7,961 nucleotides of DNA from RGIG6904 sp024680835. GTDB lineage: Bacteria; Bacillota; Clostridia; Lachnospirales; Lachnospiraceae. Positions within the stretch are counted from its first letter, which is position 1. Each line of letters begins with the position of its first letter. The translations under genes and the position numbers were made by a program. Of the stretch, positions 1 through 7,596 are shown one piece after another. Location of the stretch: the NCBI GenBank assembly GCA_024680835.1, contig JAILBP010000022.1, positions 1 through 7,961 of the forward strand, read 5' to 3'. Under the pieces are notes generated by a model. That model saw only the letters and a program-made list of their open reading frames with translations. It had not been told where the DNA came from and ran no database searches.

Positions 1-142
1 TGTCGGGCTCTATTGTCGCTATCGCGACTGCCTGTATCATGTATGTAAAGTGACTGAGTCCAGTCAATATCATGCAATCAGACAGATATGCCTGCAAGCA
101 GTCAATCTGTCTGACTGCACGATATTGGCTGTGAATAGTAAT
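1..142 (-). repeat. Structured repeat element, left copy (partial, cut by window start)
   Basis: Read on the minus strand from 142 down to 1, this matches the first part of the element at 7586-7811. In order it shows the terminal repeat (TTACTATTCACAG, 142-130), a large hairpin (131-61), the linker GGACTCAGTCACT, the block CATGATACAGGC, the identical 14-nt hairpin GTCGCGATAGCGAC (28-15), then TAGAG. From the end of the large hairpin to TAGAG the two copies align without gaps and differ only by substitutions. The second large hairpin and the closing terminal repeat would lie upstream of position 1. No open reading frame of note lies inside. Whether this is a structured RNA gene, a small mobile element or both is inference; that it is a repeat of the right-hand copy is directly visible. 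Confidence 0.85.
61..131 (-). other. Large hairpin of left repeat copy (CUUG loop on minus strand)
   Basis: Positions 61-87 pair with 131-105. On the minus strand this gives 27 stacked positions with two G.U pairs (120/72 and 115/77) and one C.A mismatch (128/64). A small internal loop follows, then a CTG/CAG tip closing on CTTG (minus strand, 98-95). On the plus strand the same fold would have one G.T and two A.C mismatches, so the minus strand is slightly the better RNA. Confidence 0.85.
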
Positions 143-161
143 ACCGGAAGCAAATTATTTG

Positions 162-190
162 TAGACCGTATTTGAATAATGTGATATTAT
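162..190 (+). promoter_or_regulatory. Probable sigma-A promoter of tex-ridA (extended -10)
   Basis: A -35-like TAGACC (162-167) is separated by 17 bases from TATTAT (185-190), which carries the extended -10 dinucleotide TG at 182-183. The expected transcript starts near 197, giving a leader of about 40 nt before tex. A perfect TATAAT also exists on the opposite strand at 191-186, pointing toward the left repeat copy, but without a good -35. Confidence 0.55.
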
Positions 191-238
191 AAAGGTTCAG
201 GTGTAAAACACTTATTATACATACGATGGAGGAACAGC

Positions 239-2587
239 ATGGATATCATCGCTAAGATATCGGACGAACTTAAGATCAGGAAAAGCCAGACTGAGGCGGC
301 AGTAAAGCTGTTGGATGAAGGCAACACGGTTCCTTTTATTGCAAGGTACCGAAAGGAGGCGACAGACTCTCTGAATGACGAGCAGTTGAGGGATCTGGCG
401 GCCCGCCTCGAGACATTGAGAAATCTGGAGGAGAAAAAACAGACAGTTTTAGCGCAGATAGAGGAACAGGGAAAGCTTACGGAGGAGCTCAAGGCGGCTA
501 TCGAGGCTGCGGAGACTCAGGTTGCGGTGGACGACCTGTACAGACCGTATCGACCCAAGAGAAAGACCAGGGCCTCCGTTGCAAAGGAGAAAGGCCTGGA
601 ACCTTTGGCTCAGTTGATTTCGGCTCAGGAGTTTGATGGAGATATCAATGCCGAAGCCGGGAAATATATAGATGAAGAAAAAGAAGTAAAGAGCGCAAAA
701 GACGCACTGACAGGTGCATGCGATATCATAGCCGAGGAGATCTCGGACAATGCGGATTACAGAACCCGCATCAGGGAGCTTACTGTAAAAAACGGGCGTG
801 TGGTCTCCGAGGCGAAGGATAAGGAAGCCGAGAGCGTATATGAGATGTATTACGAGTACGATGAGGCTGTCGAAAAGATCCCGGGACACCGTATACTGGC
901 CTTAAATCGCGGTGAGAAGGAGAAATTCCTCACAGTCACAGTAAAGGTTGAGGAACAGGAGATAACGGGATACCTGGAGCGTCAGATCATACATACGGAT
1001 AACGGGCAGATAAAAACATTGCTTGAGGATACCGTTAAAGATGCCTATGAGCGTCTTATCATGCCGTCCATAGAACGCGAGATCAGAAATGACCTTACAG
1101 AGAAAGCGGAGGATGCTGCCATAAAGGTTTTCGGTGAGAACTTAAAGCAGCTTCTCATGCAGCCCCCTATCGCAGGTCGTGTGGTCCTGGGGTGGGATCC
1201 TGCATTCAGGACGGGCTGCAAGATAGCGGTGGTGGATCCCACGGGAAAGGTGCTGGACACCACGGTCATATTCCCCACAGAGCCGCAGAATAAAGTCGCT
1301 GAGTCCAAGGCAGTCATCAAAAAGCTTGTGGAAAAACATAATGTTTCCATCATATCCCTGGGGAACGGCACGGCCAGCCGTGAGTCCGAGGCAGTCATCT
1401 GCGAGCTCATAAAGGAGCTTCCTGTGAAGGTCGATTATATCATAGTCAATGAGGCGGGAGCTTCCGTGTACTCTGCCAGCAAGCTGGCTACGGAGGAGTT
1501 TCCGGATCTGGATGTGGGAAAGCGCTCCGCTGCATCAATGGCGAGACGTTTGCAGGACCCGCTGTCGGAGCTTGTAAAGATCGATCCAAAGTCAGTGGGT
1601 GTGGGTCAATACCAGCATGATATGAATCAAAAGAAACTGGATAATACCCTGTCTGCAGTGGTGGAGGATTGTGTTAATAAGGTGGGTGTTGACCTGAATA
1701 CAGCGTCTGTTTCACTGCTTCAGTATATTTCCGGTATTTCAAAGACCATAGCCAAAAACATTGTGGACTACAGAGAAGCAAACGGCAGGTTTACCAACAG
1801 AAGGCAGCTGTTAAAAGTTTCAAAGCTGGGTCCAAAAGCTTTTGAGCAGTGTGCCGGATTCTGCAGGATAAATGACGGTGACGAGCCTTTGGACGCCACC
1901 GGAGTGCATCCGGAGTCATACAAGGCCGCAGATGCGCTGATCGGGAAACTGGGATTGGACAAGAACGCCATAAAAGACCATGCCCTGGACGGTATATCCG
2001 CTAAGATTGGCGATATAAGCTCTCTGTCAAAGGAGCTTGATGTGGGAGAGATAACCTTAAGGGACATCATAAAAGAGATGGAGAAGCCTGCCAGGGATCC
2101 CAGGGATGATATGCCGAAGCCTATCTTGCGCAGCGATGTGCTGGACATGAAGGATCTTACCCCGGGTATGGTGCTGAAGGGAACAGTCAGAAACGTGATC
2201 GACTTCGGTGTTTTCGTGGATATAGGAGTTCACCAGGATGGACTGGTACATATTTCCGAGCTCTGCGACAGATACATCAAACATCCGTTAGAGGTGGTCA
2301 GCATCGGTGATATCGTTGAGGTGAAGGTTTTGGATGTGGATGTTAAAAAGGGCAGGATTTCCCTTACCATGAAAGGAACTTCCACAAAACTCAAAGACAG
2401 CGGAGCGGAAAGATCCGGGGAAAAGAAATCGGAGAACAGAAAGCCTGAAGGAAAGAAACCGGAATCCGGCAAACACGATAACAATAATAAACATCATAAA
2501 AACAACGGCAAGAGACCGGCAGACAGACCGGGAAGAGAACGTTTTGCTAACACCGCCATTGCGGACGCATTAAGGAGGATGAGATAA
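239..2587 (+). CDS. tex: Tex: S1 RNA-binding transcription accessory protein
   Basis: This 782-residue protein matches the usual length and domain order of bacterial Tex, a cytoplasmic nucleic-acid-binding factor linked to transcription (homologous to the core of eukaryotic Spt6). Visible in order are a helical N-terminal Tex domain (about 1-190), a YqgF/RNase H-like domain starting near residue 316 (VLGWDPAFRTGCKIAVVD), the conserved QDPLSELVKIDPKSVGVGQY segment before it ends, a helix-hairpin-helix region (about 483-545, with LLQYISGISKTIAKNIV), and an S1 domain (about 640-713, with GTVRNVIDFGVFVDIG). The last 70 residues form a low-complexity Lys/Asn/His/Glu-rich basic tail, likely disordered. 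The start is supported by GGAGG at 228-232, six bases before the ATG. The stop overlaps the ridA start, so the two are probably one transcript. Family assignment is secure; its exact role here is from family knowledge. Confidence 0.97.
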   Translation: MDIIAKISDELKIRKSQTEAAVKLLDEGNTVPFIARYRKEATDSLNDEQLRDLAARLETLRNLEEKKQTVLAQIEEQGKLTEELKAAIEAAETQVAVDDLYRPYRPKRKTRASVAKEKGLEPLAQLISAQEFDGDINAEAGKYIDEEKEVKSAKDALTGACDIIAEEISDNADYRTRIRELTVKNGRVVSEAKDKEAESVYEMYYEYDEAVEKIPGHRILALNRGEKEKFLTVTVKVEEQEITGYLERQIIHTDNGQIKTLLEDTVKDAYERLIMPSIEREIRNDLTEKAEDAAIKVFGENLKQLLMQPPIAGRVVLGWDPAFRTGCKIAVVDPTGKVLDTTVIFPTEPQNKVAESKAVIKKLVEKHNVSIISLGNGTASRESEAVICELIKELPVKVDYIIVNEAGASVYSASKLATEEFPDLDVGKRSAASMARRLQDPLSELVKIDPKSVGVGQYQHDMNQKKLDNTLSAVVEDCVNKVGVDLNTASVSLLQYISGISKTIAKNIVDYREANGRFTNRRQLLKVSKLGPKAFEQCAGFCRINDGDEPLDATGVHPESYKAADALIGKLGLDKNAIKDHALDGISAKIGDISSLSKELDVGEITLRDIIKEMEKPARDPRDDMPKPILRSDVLDMKDLTPGMVLKGTVRNVIDFGVFVDIGVHQDGLVHISELCDRYIKHPLEVVSIGDIVEVKVLDVDVKKGRISLTMKGTSTKLKDSGAERSGEKKSENRKPEGKKPESGKHDNNNKHHKNNGKRPADRPGRERFANTAIADALRRMR
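2572..2578 (+). promoter_or_regulatory. Ribosome binding site of ridA inside the end of tex
   Basis: AAGGAGG lies eight bases before the ridA ATG and within the last codons of tex. With the TAATG stop-start overlap, this fixes the ridA start and suggests translational coupling. Confidence 0.85.
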
Positions 2588-2967
2588 TGAGCGAGATAAA
2601 GACAGTACATACGGATAATGCTCCGAAAGCCATAGGACCGTATTCGCAGGCAAAGATATTCGGAGACCTTCTGTTTGCTTCGGGACAGATCCCGGCAGAT
2701 CCGGTGAGCGGAGATATTGTAGGCGACGACATAGAGACCCAGACCGAGCAGATAATGAAAAATATCGGTGCGATCCTTACAGAGGCCGGCAGCGGTTTTG
2801 ACAAGGTCGTAAAGACCACATGTTTTTTGGACGATATAGGCGATTTCGCTGCGTTTAACGCGGTATACGAGAAGTACTTTGTCAGCAAACCGGCACGTTC
2901 ATGCGTTGCTGTGGAAAAGCTGCCCAAGGGCGTTCTGGCTGAAGTGGAAGTGATAGCGGCACTCTGA
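2587..2967 (+). CDS. ridA: RidA family enamine/imine deaminase
   Basis: This 126-residue protein has the full length of the RidA (YjgF/YER057c/UK114) family, small trimeric cytosolic proteins that hydrolyse reactive enamine/imine intermediates released by pyridoxal-phosphate enzymes. Family hallmarks include the N-terminal APKAIGPYSQA stretch, FASGQIP, and the C-terminal PARSCVAV block carrying the substrate-binding arginine (R104), followed by the conserved glutamate in EVEVIAAL (E121). Key residues for deaminase activity are therefore present, so an active RidA rather than a diverged Rid subtype is likely. Its ATG overlaps the tex stop by one base and it has a strong AAGGAGG site, so it is probably co-translated with tex. 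A functional link between the two is not implied by the sequence. Confidence 0.95.
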   Translation: MSEIKTVHTDNAPKAIGPYSQAKIFGDLLFASGQIPADPVSGDIVGDDIETQTEQIMKNIGAILTEAGSGFDKVVKTTCFLDDIGDFAAFNAVYEKYFVSKPARSCVAVEKLPKGVLAEVEVIAAL

Positions 2968-2973
2968 TCATTT

Positions 2974-2995
2974 GACGCTGTCATGCGCAGGCGTC
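2974..2995 (+). terminator. Weak candidate terminator after ridA
   Basis: GACGCTG (2974-2980) pairs with CAGGCGTC (2988-2995) with one bulged G and a 7-base loop. The following bases are only moderately T-rich (TTTTCTTT at 3006-3013, about ten bases away), so it is not a classical intrinsic terminator. It lies just 7 bases after the ridA stop and before the next promoter, where a terminator would be expected. Confidence 0.35.
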
Positions 2996-3011
2996 TGAAT
3001 TGTGATTTTCT

Positions 3012-3041
3012 TTGACATTACCATACAAAATGTGGTATGAT
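3012..3041 (+). promoter_or_regulatory. Strong sigma-A promoter of the EAL gene pair
   Basis: A consensus -35 TTGACA (3012-3017) and TATGAT (3036-3041) are 18 bases apart, with an extended -10 TG at 3033-3034. The expected start near 3048 gives a short leader of about 30 nt. The 11 bases around its -35 (TTTGACATTAC) are identical to those of the tRNA promoter at 7451-7461. Confidence 0.8.
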
Positions 3042-3079
3042 GGTTGCGTGTGGGGAGTTAGTTAATTAGGGTGTTAGTT

Positions 3080-5371
3080 ATGTTAATTAAAACATATTTA
3101 CATATATTCGGTTTTATTGAATATACGGCACGTAAAATGTCAGTGATCATGGCAGTGATCGCTGTTGTTTTGGTGCCTTTTTGTGCGCCTGTCCCCGTGT
3201 CTGCCCAGTCGATGACTGAGTCGTCTCAGGACCCTACACTGTCGGGCTTTATGTTTGATGCGCTTGAGGAGGGGGCGCTTGACGGATATAAGGATATAAT
3301 GTCAGGCACCTTAAGAGTCGGATATGTTGATGATTTTTATCCCTTCTGCTTTGATGATAAAGGCGAATTTACCGGACTTACCAGACGTATGTTTGACGCG
3401 ATAGCTCAAAAATACGGCATGAGTTTTACCTATGTGCGGTATGAAAGACCGGCGCAGGCCAACAGGGCTATTGACAACGGAGAAATAGATGTCATAGCCT
3501 ATTACGGCGGTTCAAAGGAATCCATGGATAAATACAATCTGGTGGAAACAGAGCACTATGCCAAGACTCCCCTTGTCGTCATCAAAAAGGAGAATAACAA
3601 GGGAAACACTCCGAATATCTGCGCTACTACACATTATCTTTACGATGAGACAACCACAGGTATCAATATTGACAAATATGCCATAGAGCTTTTTAACAGT
3701 GAGAGGGACTGTCTGGATGCGGTGGCTGACGATCGTGCGAAGATCACCGTGTGCAATGGTTATCTGAGCCAGTATCTCAGGAGCAATGATTTCGATTACA
3801 ATGAACTTGCCATAACCGCCATACTCAGCGTTGATTACGATGTTTGCGCGGCAGTATCAAAGAACAATCCGAGACTTTTGGAATTGATGAATCTGGTCCT
3901 GCCTGTCATAAATGACCGTACCATCAATGAGTTTACACTGGAATCCATCTCGGGAACGGTATTCAACATTAGATATTTTACCGCAAGATACGGATGGATA
4001 GCAGTTGTTGCGGCGTTTGTTATCATGATCGTGGTGGTTACCATAGCCAACAGAACTGTGCGCAGCAGCCACAGACTTCAGAAGCTTTTGTACATGGATT
4101 CCCAGATGAATATCTGGAATCTTAACTACCTGAGGCATATAGGCGCCAAAAAGCTTCTGGACAGTGACTCAAAAGCACGGTATGCTCTGTGCTGTATCAA
4201 TCTGGGTAAATTCAGACGGATCAATCTTGTGTTTGGATTTGACAAAGGTACTGCGGTGCTGGAGCTTCTGGTCAGGACTTTCAGATCAAAGCTTGATGTC
4301 AAAAAGGAGATCTACTGCAGGGATCACGGCGATAAGTTCGTGATAATGCTCAAATACAATGACAAGGATCGCCTGACAAAAAGACTGAATGAGATCATAG
4401 ATGATGCAGATAACAGGATCTTTGAGGTCACCGATACGCATATTCCGATCCAGATCGGAGTATATGAGCTGGATTCCAATGTTGATATCTCACTGGCGCT
4501 GGATTATGCTATGCAGGCGATGGGCGCTGTCAGGGATTCCAAGATATCCGAGATCAGGTATTATGATGATGAGCTTAAGCAGCAGATAAAGGAAGCTCAC
4601 AAAAAACAGAAAGAGCTGGACGAAAAGAATGCCAATGAAGACTTTGTCACGTTTTATCAGGCAAAGGTTGATATTAATTCCGGTTCGGTAGTGGGTGCGG
4701 AAGCGCTGGTCCGTATGAAGGATCCTGACAACCCGGGACGGGTTCTTCCTCCGGGGCTTTTTGTGCCGTACTATGAGCAGACGGGCTTCATCACGGAGAT
4801 AGATTTCTTTGTATACGAAGATGTTTGCAAAATGCTGGCTGACCGCATGAGGCAGGGAAAGACCGTTGTCACCGTATCGGTCAATTTCTCAAGACTTCAC
4901 TTTATTAAAAAGGACTTTCCCGACAGGGTGGAGGCAATGCTCACAAAGTATTCGATACCCAAAGATCTTATTGAGGTTGAGATCACTGAAACACTCGCAG
5001 TTGAACAGATGCAGGATCAGATCATACAGGATACAGTAGATGAGCTTCAGCATCGCGGTATCAGGATCTCCATTGATGATTTCGGTTCAGGATACTCATC
5101 GCTGGGCATCATAGAGCGTATTTCGGCTTCAGTCATAAAGCTTGACAGATCATTTTTGATCAATCATAAAGACCGCAGTCGTCAGATAACACTGATGAGA
5201 GGTATCGTCAACATGGCAAAAGACCTGAACGCACAGATAGTATGCGAGGGCGTTGAGACGGGAGACGATGTTGAGCTCATGAAGGTCATCGGAGCATCGG
5301 TAGCTCAGGGCTATTTCTATTCAAGACCTGTGGCACAGGGCGAGTTTTTAGGCTTGCTCGAAACAAAATAA
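3080..5371 (+). CDS. Membrane c-di-GMP phosphodiesterase with extracellular solute-binding domain and degenerate GGDEF
   Basis: The protein has 763 residues from this start. An N-terminal signal-like segment (about 20-42, ending VSA-QS) is followed by an extracellular family-3 solute-binding domain (about 76-290, opening LRVGYVDDFYPFCFDDKG) and one membrane span (about 304-325). In the cytoplasm come a GGDEF-like domain and an EAL domain (about 520-760). The GGDEF signature reads HGDKF (416-420), with no inhibitory RxxD before it, so cyclase activity is not expected. The EAL domain keeps its catalytic set: E541 in EALVR, N602, E634, D666/D667 in DDFGSG, K687, E723 and Q743, so it should hydrolyse c-di-GMP. 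A bound small ligand, possibly an amino acid, may control it. The ATG at 3080 has AGGG eight bases upstream; an in-frame GTG at 3071 (GGGGAG 13 bases before) is the alternative start. The next gene follows after 34 bases, probably in the same operon. Confidence 0.93.
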   Translation: MLIKTYLHIFGFIEYTARKMSVIMAVIAVVLVPFCAPVPVSAQSMTESSQDPTLSGFMFDALEEGALDGYKDIMSGTLRVGYVDDFYPFCFDDKGEFTGLTRRMFDAIAQKYGMSFTYVRYERPAQANRAIDNGEIDVIAYYGGSKESMDKYNLVETEHYAKTPLVVIKKENNKGNTPNICATTHYLYDETTTGINIDKYAIELFNSERDCLDAVADDRAKITVCNGYLSQYLRSNDFDYNELAITAILSVDYDVCAAVSKNNPRLLELMNLVLPVINDRTINEFTLESISGTVFNIRYFTARYGWIAVVAAFVIMIVVVTIANRTVRSSHRLQKLLYMDSQMNIWNLNYLRHIGAKKLLDSDSKARYALCCINLGKFRRINLVFGFDKGTAVLELLVRTFRSKLDVKKEIYCRDHGDKFVIMLKYNDKDRLTKRLNEIIDDADNRIFEVTDTHIPIQIGVYELDSNVDISLALDYAMQAMGAVRDSKISEIRYYDDELKQQIKEAHKKQKELDEKNANEDFVTFYQAKVDINSGSVVGAEALVRMKDPDNPGRVLPPGLFVPYYEQTGFITEIDFFVYEDVCKMLADRMRQGKTVVTVSVNFSRLHFIKKDFPDRVEAMLTKYSIPKDLIEVEITETLAVEQMQDQIIQDTVDELQHRGIRISIDDFGSGYSSLGIIERISASVIKLDRSFLINHKDRSRQITLMRGIVNMAKDLNAQIVCEGVETGDDVELMKVIGASVAQGYFYSRPVAQGEFLGLLETK

Positions 5372-5389
5372 CATTACGGACAACCGTTA

Positions 5390-5398
5390 GGGAAGAGG
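5390..5398 (+). promoter_or_regulatory. Ribosome binding site of the second EAL gene
   Basis: GGGAAGAGG ends seven bases before the ATG at 5406. A second purine run, AGAGG, ends one base before the start and is too close to serve, so the upstream run decides the start. No promoter is evident in the 34-base gap, supporting co-transcription with the preceding gene. Confidence 0.7.
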
Positions 5399-5405
5399 CA
5401 GAGGT

Positions 5406-7442
5406 ATGGCATATAATTATCAATATGATATAGCAGCTATCATCATCACGGCGCTGCTTTTCATTTTTTATTACCTCAGACGCAGTTATGTGTCTAAGGC
5501 CAATACTATATTTATCTGTCTTATCATGACGGATCTTGCGGCTGCGGTATTTGATGCCATGAGCTGTATCACCATGGCCGATCCGGAATTCTATCCGGAG
5601 TTTGTACAGTATGTATTTACATTGGGATATCTTTTCTTTTATCCCCTTATGGCAGTTGTGTTTTTCCTGTATGTTGATTCCAAGGCCAGGATTAAGGCTA
5701 TGCAGCACGCTACACCGGTAATATCGTGGGTTGTGGCTTTCTACCTTGGGTTCTGTGCCATCACGAGCCCCTGGACTCATTGGCTTGCATACTTTGACGA
5801 ACAGGGCACATACAGACACGGCCCCCTCATGATCCTCAACTTTGGCATCGCTTTTGCGCTGATCTATCTTGATATAATGATGGTGATAGTGGCCAAAAAC
5901 AGGTTCAATTACTTCCAGAAGATGACGCTGATACTCATGACGGTCATGATAATAGCCGGCATAGTGGTCCAGCTGATCTTTCCGAGTATTGTCATCGGTT
6001 CCTTCTGTGCAGCGGTAATACTGGTATTTGTATATATTTCGTTTGAGAATCCCGCGCATTTCACCTATATGGATACCTCCTGCTATAACAGGCAGGCCTT
6101 TCTGGAGGAGGTATACAGAAAATACATGGAGGGCGATAAATATAATATCATCGTCATCTCCTTTACGGATTACGAGTATGTGCGCCATACGCTGGATGCA
6201 TTTGAGCTGGATGAGCTTTCGGTTAAGATCGCTACCTTCATCAACAAGCAGTTCAAGAAAAAAGCTTTCTGCCTTTCGGAGAGCAAATTTGTGGTGTTTG
6301 TGGATGACCTGAAAGATGAGCAGGGAACCCTCACCATAATAAATTCTTTCTTTGAAAAACCTGTGGAGCTTACCCACAGATCCATAGAACTCAGTATTTT
6401 TACCAGGACACTGAATGACATCAACAGAATGTTTGACGTTTCTGACGTTGAGAACATGATCTCTTATGTGGTGAAGCATCCGAAGGATATGAAGAGCATC
6501 AAAGAGATCCACGATTCGGTTGTTTACACCAAGCACAAAAGAGAAAAAATGCTGTTGTGCGTCAAGAGAGCCATCGAAAACGAGAGCTTTGAGGTGTATT
6601 ACCAGCCTATTTACAGCACCAGGACAGGAAAGTTTGAATCCTGCGAGGCTCTGGTGAGACTGTTTGATGAAGAGCTTGGAATGCTTGATCCCGAGGAGAT
6701 GATAGTGCTGGCCGAGAAAAACGGTCTCATCGACAAGATCGGTGACATCATCTTCCGGAAAGTCTGCGCCTTTATGAAGGACAATGATTATGCATCGCTG
6801 GGACTCAAATATATCGAGGTCAATCTGTCCACAGTACAGTGTATGAAGCTGTCGCTGCCGGATTCTATCCGCAGTATACTGGATCATTACCAGATACCGT
6901 CAAGCGCTATTAATCTTGAGATCACTGAGACTGCCGAGTTGGAGGATGTTGGAACACTGCTCAAGAATGTTCGTACCCTGAATAAAATGGGCATCGATTT
7001 CTCCATCGATGATTACGGTTCGGGATTTGCATCCGCGGGATATCTTATTAAATTCCCGGTAACTCTTGTCAAGATTGATAAGTCCATATTGTGGAATGCC
7101 ATTGAAGATAAAGATGCCATGGTAGTGTTAAAACATACTATTTCCATGGTACAGGAACTTAACAAACATATAGTGGTGGAAGGTGTCGAGACCAATGAGA
7201 TGAAGAGCATCCTCATAGAGAACGGAGTGGATTATCTCCAGGGTTATCTGTTCTCCAAACCAATTCCGCCTGATAAGTTCGTGGAGTTCTTAAAGCGTAA
7301 TAACACGAGATATTTCGACGAAGAGGATGAGGAAATGTATTATTTAGCATCCATGAACGCATCAAGACTCTCAGGTATGGATAAGCCGGAAGAGGATGAT
7401 GCCGATGATAACGGCAGCAATCACCGTGGTTTGGTACATTGA
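5406..7442 (+). CDS. Seven-transmembrane c-di-GMP phosphodiesterase with degenerate GGDEF and active-type EAL
   Basis: This 678-residue protein starts with seven hydrophobic segments (about 8-24, 33-55, 67-90, 103-121, 140-163, 173-192 and 195-213), an integral-membrane sensor with no recognisable ligand motif. A GGDEF-like domain (about 217-370) opens with YMDTSCYNRQAF, an eroded form of the usual D-x-LTGLxNR start, and its signature is SESKF (291-295), so it is not a cyclase. The EAL domain (about 388-635) retains E414 in EALVR, N473, E505 in EITET, D535/D536 in DDYGSG, K556, E592 and Q612, so phosphodiesterase activity is expected. The C-terminal 40 residues are rich in Asp and Glu and look disordered. 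It follows the other EAL gene by 34 bases. The two share domain logic but have unrelated sensory halves, so a simple recent duplication is unlikely. A long minus-strand open frame across it (5286-6887) is only a shadow. Confidence 0.93.
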   Translation: MAYNYQYDIAAIIITALLFIFYYLRRSYVSKANTIFICLIMTDLAAAVFDAMSCITMADPEFYPEFVQYVFTLGYLFFYPLMAVVFFLYVDSKARIKAMQHATPVISWVVAFYLGFCAITSPWTHWLAYFDEQGTYRHGPLMILNFGIAFALIYLDIMMVIVAKNRFNYFQKMTLILMTVMIIAGIVVQLIFPSIVIGSFCAAVILVFVYISFENPAHFTYMDTSCYNRQAFLEEVYRKYMEGDKYNIIVISFTDYEYVRHTLDAFELDELSVKIATFINKQFKKKAFCLSESKFVVFVDDLKDEQGTLTIINSFFEKPVELTHRSIELSIFTRTLNDINRMFDVSDVENMISYVVKHPKDMKSIKEIHDSVVYTKHKREKMLLCVKRAIENESFEVYYQPIYSTRTGKFESCEALVRLFDEELGMLDPEEMIVLAEKNGLIDKIGDIIFRKVCAFMKDNDYASLGLKYIEVNLSTVQCMKLSLPDSIRSILDHYQIPSSAINLEITETAELEDVGTLLKNVRTLNKMGIDFSIDDYGSGFASAGYLIKFPVTLVKIDKSILWNAIEDKDAMVVLKHTISMVQELNKHIVVEGVETNEMKSILIENGVDYLQGYLFSKPIPPDKFVEFLKRNNTRYFDEEDEEMYYLASMNASRLSGMDKPEEDDADDNGSNHRGLVH

Positions 7443-7451
7443 TTTGCGGAT

Positions 7452-7480
7452 TTGACATTACATTTGTGTTGTGATACCCT
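7452..7480 (+). promoter_or_regulatory. Probable promoter of tRNA-Arg
   Basis: TTGACA (7452-7457) is followed after 17 bases by TACCCT (7475-7480), a poor -10 hexamer but with the extended TG at 7472-7473. Transcription would start near 7487, about 14 bases before the mature tRNA. The -35 begins only nine bases after the stop of the second EAL gene. Confidence 0.5.
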
Positions 7481-7497
7481 TAAACCTGTGTTTAAGG
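7478..7497 (+). other. Perfect 8-bp inverted repeat between EAL gene and tRNA
   Basis: CCTTAAAC (7478-7485) and GTTTAAGG (7490-7497) flank the 4-base loop CTGT. There is no T-run after it, since the tRNA begins three bases later, so it is not a standard intrinsic terminator. It overlaps the putative tRNA -10 and start site. It may help end the EAL transcript, serve as an operator, or shape the tRNA leader. Confidence 0.6.
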
Positions 7498-7500
7498 TCT

Positions 7501-7572
7501 GCAGCTGTAGTCTAATGGATAGAACACAGGACTCCGACTCCTGCAATCCGGGTTCGATTCCCGGTGGCTGCA
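7501..7572 (+). tRNA. tRNA-Arg (anticodon CCG)
   Basis: A 72-nt cloverleaf is visible. The acceptor stem GCAGCTG pairs with TGGCTGC (two G.T pairs) and the discriminator is A. The anticodon stem CAGGA/TCCTG closes the loop CTCCGAC, giving anticodon CCG, which reads the arginine codon CGG. The T arm CCGGG-TTCGATT-CCCGG is perfect. The D arm is short, with TCT/AGA as its clear core. CCA is not encoded and must be added after transcription. It has its own probable promoter and no terminator before the repeat element that starts 13 bases later. Confidence 0.95.
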
Positions 7573-7596
7573 TTTGTTTATGAAAGTTACTATTCA

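Noticed and set aside
1..142. Possible CRISPR array or simple palindromic phage attachment site
   Set aside because: There are no regularly spaced direct repeats; the structure is one hairpin-rich element matching the copy at 7586-7811.
1045..2497. Several 65-145-codon minus-strand frames inside tex
   Set aside because: They lie in the shadow of tex, overlap each other, and show no ribosome binding site or family pattern.
6028..6312. 94-codon plus-strand frame inside the second EAL gene
   Set aside because: It is an alternative frame within a gene whose own frame has clear domains; composition is Arg/Trp/Ser-rich as expected from a frame shadow.
5286..6887. 533-codon open frame on the minus strand opposite the EAL genes
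   Set aside because: It is fully antisense to two well-supported genes, is rich in His, Ile and Arg with no recognisable domain, and arises from the codon use of the real genes.
3080..7442. Bifunctional diguanylate cyclase/phosphodiesterase calls for the two EAL proteins
   Set aside because: The GGDEF signatures are HGDKF and SESKF, which lack residues needed for cyclase activity.
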